NCBI RefSeq assembly: GCF_004151105.1
Contig: NZ_PHRF01000064.1
Span: 186,001-250,000 of the forward strand
DNA: 64,000 bases
From: Streptomyces sp. L-9-10
GTDB taxonomy: Bacteria > Actinomycetota > Actinomycetes > Streptomycetales > Streptomycetaceae
Direction: 5' to 3'
This document shows, one piece after another, positions 59,374 through 64,000 of the stretch. Below the pieces are notes generated by a model. It saw nothing but the letters and a program-made list of their open reading frames with translations, was not told the origin of the DNA and did no database searches. Both the position numbers and the translations under genes were made by a program. Each line of letters begins with the position of its first letter. Position 1 is the first letter of the stretch.

Positions 59374-59682
59374 GTTCCGCTCCCACTCGGTCAGTTCCAC
59401 CACGTCCTTCAGAAAACCGCGCATCCCCAGGAACGAGGAGAGGTGCTCGCGGTGTTCGTCGCAGGCCAGCCAGGTCTTGCGGCGCTCGGGCGTGTGCAGC
59501 TTGGGATTGTTCCAGGCGAGGACCCAGACGGCGGGCGCGCGGCAGCCCTTGGCGGAACAGATCGGGGCCGTGTCACCGGCGGAGCTCTCCGGAGAGCCGG
59601 GGAGACCGGGAAAGCCGGGAGCGCCGGGGAGGCTGGGCGAATCGGGGGAGCCAGGCGAATCGGGGGAGCCGGGGAAGTTCAC
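59356..59682 (-). CDS. small conserved hypothetical with collagen-like N-terminus
   Basis: A 108-residue protein. The C-terminal ~70 residues, from APICSAKGCRAPAVWVLAW to VVELTEWE, form a conserved-looking small domain with three Cys and a CDEHREHLSSFL segment. The first ~35 residues are nine xxP triplets (GSP, DSP, GAP, GFP, GLP and similar), like a collagen stretch, encoded by tandem 9-18 bp repeats. The start is a GTG; the repeat tract may have expanded. Converges with moaA with an 18-bp overlap. Function unknown. Confidence 0.65.
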   Translation of the reverse strand: MNFPGSPDSPGSPDSPSLPGAPGFPGLPGSPESSAGDTAPICSAKGCRAPAVWVLAWNNPKLHTPERRKTWLACDEHREHLSSFLGMRGFLKDVVELTEWERNSATDR

Positions 59683-59720
59683 CTGACCACCCTAAGACAC
59701 AGTCCGTCACCGGAAATGGC

Positions 59721-59756
59721 GACGCCGGGCAGCCACGGGGGGAGCTGCCCGGCGTC
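59721..59756. terminator. 13-bp-stem terminator for the DUF3099 gene
   Basis: GACGCCGGGCAGC (59721-59733) and GCTGCCCGGCGTC (59744-59756) are perfect complements with a 10-nt loop. It lies between the leftward DUF3099 and small-protein genes. Confidence 0.8.
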
Positions 59757-59871
59757 GGTCCGTCGCTCCGACGGGGGATGCGGAGCGCCTTTAAAGTATG
59801 TCACGGGCAACGGGGTGCCGTGCACCGGAACTTCACGATTGATCTGAGCTTTTCTTGAGCTTTGCGGAGTG

Positions 59872-60237
59872 TTACGGACCGCTTGGCCGGTCCCCTTCGG
59901 CGGCCGTGGGGCCGGTTTCCGCCACGGCAGGTTCCACAGGGGGCGCGATCATTCTATGGGCCGGCGGGGCGATATGGGCCGAGGGCAGTGAAGTGACGTT
60001 CTCCCGGCCCCCGTTGGCGATCACCACGGCCACGTAGGGCAGCAGCACCCCCAGAGCGAGCGTCACGATCGCGACCGGCCGTTCCACGTTCCACAGCGCC
60101 ACGGTCGCGATGACCGCGAGCGTCCGTACGGACATCGAGATCACATACCGGCGCTGCCGGCCGCGTACGTCCTCGGCGAGTCCCTGCCGGGCTCCCGTGA
60201 TCCGGAAGACCTCCGTGCCGCCCTGCTTCCGCACCAC
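59872..60237 (-). CDS. DUF3099 membrane protein
   Basis: A 121-residue protein. The DUF3099 pattern is EVFRITGARQGLAEDVRGRQRRYVISM followed by two membrane helices (SVRTLAVIATVALWNV and PVAIVTLALGVLLPYVAVVIA) and a Pro-rich tail. Unknown function; usually single-copy in Streptomyces. The start is a GTG after GGTGGGAAC. It is divergent from the GlsB-type gene. Confidence 0.82.
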   Translation of the reverse strand: MVRKQGGTEVFRITGARQGLAEDVRGRQRRYVISMSVRTLAVIATVALWNVERPVAIVTLALGVLLPYVAVVIANGGRENVTSLPSAHIAPPAHRMIAPPVEPAVAETGPTAAEGDRPSGP

Positions 60238-60460
60238 GTTCCCACCACCCGATTCTGTGCCGGACGTTCGCCGGAACTCTCCCCGGACCGGACGTGGACA
60301 ACGGTACGCCGGGACCCCGGCGGCCACGAGAGCGGGGGCAGTCCCATCCTGTCCGCGACGCCGCCTTCCCGCCACGTACGGCGGTGTCCGACATGCGCCA
60401 AATGGCGGACCGCCCCAGACTGGCGATCACGCGCATACCGCGCCGTGTGAGGAGGCGACC

Positions 60461-60748
60461 ATGAACTGGCTGTGGGTCATCATCGTGGGCCTGGTGCTCG
60501 GCCTGCTCGCGCGGGCCATCATCCCGGGCAAGCAGCACATCCCCCTGTGGCTGACGATCCTGTGCGGCATCCTGGGCAGCTTCCTCGGCAACGCGGTCGC
60601 GGGCTGGATCGGTGTCGCGCACACCAAGGGAGTGGACTGGACCCGCCATGTGCTCCAGCTGATCGGGGCCATCGTCGTCGTCTTCTTCGGCAACATGCTC
60701 TGGAACGCGATCCGCGGCAACAAGCGGGGCAGCCGGCAGAGAGTCTGA
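60461..60748 (+). CDS. GlsB/YeaQ/YmgE-family stress membrane protein
   Basis: A 95-residue protein with three hydrophobic segments; WLWVIIVGLVLGLLARAIIPGKQ opens the family pattern, followed by GILGSFLGNAVAGWIG. Members are small membrane proteins linked to envelope stress. The ATG is behind GAGGAGG. No operon partner. Confidence 0.85.
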   Translation: MNWLWVIIVGLVLGLLARAIIPGKQHIPLWLTILCGILGSFLGNAVAGWIGVAHTKGVDWTRHVLQLIGAIVVVFFGNMLWNAIRGNKRGSRQRV

Positions 60749-60988
60749 ACCGGGCGCCGCCCCGGGCCGGGCGGGACGGGGACAGGGCGGGACGGTCACG
60801 GCCGGGCACGCGTGCGCATGCCCGGCCGCAGCCGTCGGCCGTGGACGAGGAGAGCCGTACGCCACAGCCGTACACGCTCCACGAGCGAGCCGTACGGAAC
60901 CGGGGCCAGCCGGCCGGGACCCGGGTCAGGGCCGTACGGACCCGGGGCCGTACGGCGAGACCCTGGGGCAGCCGGCCGGGACCCGGGG

Positions 60989-62257
60989 TCAGCCGGCGGT
61001 GACCTCCACCGCCGCCAGATTCCTCTTGCCCCTGCGGAGCACCAGCCAGCGGCCGTGCAGCAGCTCCGCACGGTCGGGTACGGCATCCGCGTCGGAGACC
61101 TTGACGTTGTTCACGTAGGCCCCGCCCTCCTTGACCGTACGGCGAGCCGCCGACTTGCTCGGCGCCAGACCCGTCTCGGCGAACAGATCGACCACCGACG
61201 CCGGCTCGGCGACCTCGGCGCGCGGCAGCTCGGAGAGCGCCGCGCTCAGCGTCGCCTCGTCGAGCTCCGCCAGCTCACCCTGCCCGAACAGCGCCCGGGA
61301 CGCCGCGACGACCGCCGCGCACTGGTCGGCGCCGTGGACGAGCGTCGTCAGCTCCTCCGCCAGCGCCCGCTGGGCCGCACGGGCCTGCGGACGCTCCGCG
61401 GTCGCCCGCTCCAGCTCCTCCAGCTCCGCCTGGCTCCTGAAGCTCAGGATGCGGCTGTACGCGGAGATGTCACGGTCGTCCACGTTGAGCCAGAACTGGT
61501 AGAACGCGTACGGCGTGGTCATCTCCGGGTCGAGCCAGACCGCCCCGCCCTCGGTCTTGCCGAACTTGGTTCCGTCCGCCTTCGTCATCAGCGGCGTCGC
61601 CAGCGCGTGCACGGTGGCGCCCGGCTCCAGGCGGTGGATCAGATCGAGACCGGCGGTCAGATTGCCCCACTGGTCGCTGCCGCCCTGCTGGAGGACACAG
61701 CCGTAGCGGCGGTACAGCTCCAGGAAGTCCATGCTCTGGAGCAGCTGGTAGCTGAACTCGGTGTAACTGATGCCCTCGTCGGACTCCAGCCGACGGGCGA
61801 TGGAGTCCTTCGTGAGCATCTTGTTCACCCGGAAGTGCTTGCCGATGTCCCGCAGGAACTCGATCGCGGACAGCGACGCGGTCCAGTCCAGGTTGTTGAC
61901 CATGGTCGCCGCGTTCGGACCCTCGAAGTCCAGGAACGGCTCGATCTGGGACCGCAGCCGCCGCACCCAGCCGGCGACCGTCTCCGGGTCGTTCAGCGTC
62001 CGCTCGGCGGTCGGCCGGGGATCACCGATCTGACCGGTGGCCCCGCCCACCAGCGCCAGCGGCCGGTGCCCCGCCCGCTGGAGCCTGCGTACGGTCAGCA
62101 CCTGCACGAGGTGTCCGACATGCAGACTGGGCGCTGTGGGATCGAAGCCGCAATAGAACGTGACGGGACCGTCCGCGAGCGCCTTGCGCAAAGCGTCCTC
62201 GTCAGTGGACTGGGCGAACAGCCCGCGCCACTTCAGCTCGTCGACGATGTCCGTCAC
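60989..62257 (-). CDS. tyrS: tyrosyl-tRNA synthetase
   Basis: A 422-residue class I aminoacyl-tRNA synthetase that charges tRNA-Tyr. The HIGH-type motif is HVGHL (residues 46-50) in GFDPTAPSLHVGHL. The KMSKS-equivalent is KFGKT in TKADGTKFGKTEGG. LQQGGSDQWGN is the tyrosine/tRNA site. An S4 domain ends the protein (EGGAYVNNVKV). The GTG start (VTDIVDELKWRG) is behind GAGAGAG. It is separated from tldE by a small dyad (62304-62322). Confidence 0.95.
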   Translation of the reverse strand: MTDIVDELKWRGLFAQSTDEDALRKALADGPVTFYCGFDPTAPSLHVGHLVQVLTVRRLQRAGHRPLALVGGATGQIGDPRPTAERTLNDPETVAGWVRRLRSQIEPFLDFEGPNAATMVNNLDWTASLSAIEFLRDIGKHFRVNKMLTKDSIARRLESDEGISYTEFSYQLLQSMDFLELYRRYGCVLQQGGSDQWGNLTAGLDLIHRLEPGATVHALATPLMTKADGTKFGKTEGGAVWLDPEMTTPYAFYQFWLNVDDRDISAYSRILSFRSQAELEELERATAERPQARAAQRALAEELTTLVHGADQCAAVVAASRALFGQGELAELDEATLSAALSELPRAEVAEPASVVDLFAETGLAPSKSAARRTVKEGGAYVNNVKVSDADAVPDRAELLHGRWLVLRRGKRNLAAVEVTAG

Positions 62258-62314
62258 GGTCGTCTCTCTCCTCGAACGGTTCACTGGTAGGTATCACCGG
62301 CCAGTGTATGGGGG

Positions 62315-63712
62315 TCATACACCCCGGCTGACCGAGCTCATATTGAAATCGGGGATACGCAGGGCGGGCGTCGCGGCCCGGGTGAACCAGTCGCTCCATT
62401 CGCGCGGCAGCGTCTTCTCCGTACGCCCGGCCTCCGACGCCCGCGACAGCAGATCGACCGGCGACTCGTTGAACCGGAAGTTGTTCACCTCGCCGACGAC
62501 CTCGCCGTTCTCGACGAGATAGACGCCGTCCCTGGTCAGCCCGGTGAGCAGCAGTGTCGCCGGATCCACCTCGCGGATGTACCAGAGACAGGTCAGCAGC
62601 AGCCCGCGCCCGGTGTCCGCGACCATCTCCTCCAGCGAACGCTCGCCCCCGCCCTCCAGCACCAGATTGCCGATGCCGGGTGCGACCGGCAGGCCGGTCA
62701 GCCCGGCGCTGTGCCGGGTGGTGATCAGATGCGCCAGCTCGCCGTCCCGCACCCAGTCCGTCGCCGTCAGCGGCAGACCGTTGTCGAAGACGGAGGCGTC
62801 GTCCCCGGAGGAGTGCGCGATCACGAACGGCGCGGACTCCAGGCCCGGCTCGTGCGGATCGCTGCGCAGGGTCAGCGGCAGCTCGGAGAGCTTCTCGCCG
62901 ACGCGGGTGCCGCCGCCGGGACGGGAGAAGACCGTACGGCCCTCCGCCGCGTCACGGGCGGACGAGGACCACAGCTGGTAGATCACCAGATCGGCCACGG
63001 CGGTCGGCGGCAGCAGCGTCTCGTACCGGCCCGCGGGCAGCTCGATCTTCCGCTCCGCCCAGGCCAGCCGCCGCGCCAGCTCGGTGTCGAGGGAGGCCGG
63101 GTCCACGTCCTTGAAGTCGCGGGTGGACCGGCCGGCCCAGGCCGAGCGGGTGCGGTCGGGCGACTTGGCGTTCAGCTCCAGCGTCCCGCTCGGCTGGTCG
63201 TGGCGCAGTCGTACGCCCGTGGACGTACCGAGATAGGTCGAGGTCAGCTCATGGTTGGCGAACCCGTACAGCTCACGGCCGCCGGCCCGGGCACGGGCGA
63301 ACGACTCACCGAGCGCGGGCGCGAAGTCCGCGAAGACGGCGGAGGTGGTCTCGGCGGGCGCGTCGGTGAAGTCCCCGGACACCTGACCCCCGTCGACCAG
63401 GGGCCGCGCGTCCTCGGCGGGCCCGGCCGCGCGCGCGGCGGCCTCGGCGGCCCGTACGAGCGGCTCCAGATCAGCGGCGGTGACGGCGGAGCGCGACACG
63501 ACACCGGACGCGGTGCCCTGCGAGCCGTCGACGGTCGCGATGACGGTGAGCGTCCGGCCCCGGGTGACCCCGTTGGTCGTCAGCGCGTTGCCCGCCCAGC
63601 GCAGATTGGCCGAGGACTGCTCGTCGGCGATGACCACGCAGCCGTCGGCGGTGGACAGTTCGAGGGCACGCTCGACGATCTCGTGCGGCTTGCTGACAGA
63701 GCTGGTGGTCAT
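62315..63712 (-). CDS. tldE: TldE/PmbA-family metalloprotease subunit
   Basis: A 465-residue protein of the TldD/PmbA family; with TldD it forms a heterodimer that cleaves unfolded or ribosomal peptides. The TldE side carries no catalytic HExxxH and none is seen here. Landmarks: HEIVERALELSTADGCVV, YGFANHELTSTYLGTSTG, LPPTAVADLVIYQLWSSS and LVLEGGGERSLEEMVA, ending NNFRFNESPVDLLSRA. Its ATG overlaps the stop of an upstream 29-codon mini-ORF. The usual direct tldD-tldE overlap is displaced by a duplication. Confidence 0.9.
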   Translation of the reverse strand: MTTSSVSKPHEIVERALELSTADGCVVIADEQSSANLRWAGNALTTNGVTRGRTLTVIATVDGSQGTASGVVSRSAVTAADLEPLVRAAEAAARAAGPAEDARPLVDGGQVSGDFTDAPAETTSAVFADFAPALGESFARARAGGRELYGFANHELTSTYLGTSTGVRLRHDQPSGTLELNAKSPDRTRSAWAGRSTRDFKDVDPASLDTELARRLAWAERKIELPAGRYETLLPPTAVADLVIYQLWSSSARDAAEGRTVFSRPGGGTRVGEKLSELPLTLRSDPHEPGLESAPFVIAHSSGDDASVFDNGLPLTATDWVRDGELAHLITTRHSAGLTGLPVAPGIGNLVLEGGGERSLEEMVADTGRGLLLTCLWYIREVDPATLLLTGLTRDGVYLVENGEVVGEVNNFRFNESPVDLLSRASEAGRTEKTLPREWSDWFTRAATPALRIPDFNMSSVSRGV

Positions 63713-63798
63713 CGTCCGGCCTCCTGCGTGGTGTTGAGACTGTGCTGTCCCGGGAGGCGACCCCCGGACCCCCGGCCGACAACGGTCGTGGCGCTCAT
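63709..63798 (-). CDS. 29-codon mini-ORF between tldD and tldE
   Basis: It starts with the ATG that overlaps the tldD stop (ATGA) and ends with a TGA that overlaps the tldE ATG. Its last nine residues, LNTTQEAGR, are identical to the last nine of TldD, because a 31-bp segment is duplicated. It therefore couples the two genes at both ends. Whether the peptide has a role is unknown; it may only relay ribosomes. Confidence 0.55.
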   Translation of the reverse strand: MSATTVVGRGSGGRLPGQHSLNTTQEAGR

Positions 63799-63825
63799 CG
63801 TCCGGCCTCCTGCGTGGTGTTGAGA
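63709..63825. repeat. 31-bp direct repeat at the tldD-tldE junction
   Basis: Copies at 63709-63739 and 63795-63825 are identical, offset 86 bp. Each holds the end of the tldD reading (LNTTQEAGR), GGAGG and the ATGA overlap. The 55 bp between them are unrelated G/C-rich DNA. Confidence 0.9.
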
Positions 63826-64000
63826 ACGTTGACGCCGCGGAACAGGGCGGAGGGGCAGCCGTGGGAGACCGCCGCCACCTGCCCCGGCTGGGCCTTGCCG
63901 CAGTTGAAGGCGCCGCCCAGCACATAGGTCCGCGGTCCGCCGACCGCCTCCATCGAGCCCCAGAAGTCCGTGGTCGTCGCCTGGTACGCGACATCGCGCA
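63795..64000 (-). CDS. tldD: TldD-family metalloprotease subunit, 3' end only
   Basis: About 67 C-terminal codons; the rest lies beyond the window. GSMEAVGGPRTYVLGGAFNCGKAQPGQVAAVSHGC followed by PSALFRGVNVLNT is the standard TldD C-terminus. The catalytic HExxxH is not in this part. The stop overlaps the mini-ORF start as ATGA. Confidence 0.88.
   Translation of the reverse strand, partial: RDVAYQATTTDFWGSMEAVGGPRTYVLGGAFNCGKAQPGQVAAVSHGCPSALFRGVNVLNTTQEAGR

Overview
The window is high-GC chromosomal DNA of a Streptomyces-type actinomycete. Signs of this are strong codon bias toward G/C at third positions, frequent GTG and TTG starts, a complete ectABCD ectoine/hydroxyectoine operon, a SCO1860-type LAETG-anchored surface protein, a cobalamin operon, a Gbn-type GATC-binding nucleoid protein and a two-copy Asp23/Gls24 cell-envelope operon. 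From memory, the gene order resembles the S. coelicolor chromosome around SCO1818-SCO1875 with local insertions and losses. That comparison was not computed.

Layout. (a) 1-9158: fragment of an unknown gene, MFS exporter, Tat-exported amidase with a small coupled partner, penicillin-binding protein, then an IclR regulator divergent from an aldehyde dehydrogenase, DUF1349 and GNAT block. (b) 9326-13738: thioester-reductase-like SDR with a cytochrome P450, small secreted and small cysteine-containing proteins, FrnE-type DsbA oxidoreductase. (c) 13808-17625: class V aminotransferase, a MITE-like element, two truncated genes joined at a rearrangement point, then a MarR regulator divergent from an Old Yellow Enzyme with paired operators. 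(d) 17720-21218: ectDCBA. (e) 21637-25338: a second class V aminotransferase, an amidohydrolase and the LAETG surface protein. (f) 25364-35480: cobalamin genes cobC, cobE and, under a cobalamin riboswitch, cobD-cobQ-chelatase-cobO-cobB, with a ZIP metal transporter convergent to them. (g) 35679-45992: Pit phosphate transporter with a PHO-box-like site, aldolase, hydrolase, conserved hypotheticals, ABC-F ATPase with a tiny upstream ORF, gbn and an enoyl-CoA hydratase. (h) 46104-49284: Asp23/DUF2273/DUF6286/AmaP envelope operon. (i) 49414-64000: SDR, GH15 enzyme, SURF1, exonuclease, subtilase, DUF485 plus acetate-type symporter, moaA, DUF3099, GlsB-like protein, tyrS, tldE and the 3' end of tldD.

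How parts fit together. ectABCD makes ectoine and 5-hydroxyectoine from aspartate semialdehyde. The cob operon carries out late steps of B12 synthesis (a,c-diamidation, cobalt chelation, adenosylation, cobyric acid and cobinamide formation), and its riboswitch implies feedback by B12. Asp23 and AmaP proteins form a membrane-linked envelope scaffold. TldD and TldE form a heterodimeric metalloprotease.

No wholly novel multi-gene system stands out. The most unusual items are small-scale. They are a tldD-tldE junction duplicated so that it creates a 29-codon coupled mini-ORF; a CTAG-flanked MITE-like element beside a near base-precise fusion of two decapitated genes; four tandem pentapeptide repeats just before the haem-ligand loop of a P450; a dense GATC array in front of gbn plus an 18-bp GATC-containing palindrome after it; adjacent palindromes covering the ectA leader; and a possible leader peptide before an ABC-F gene.
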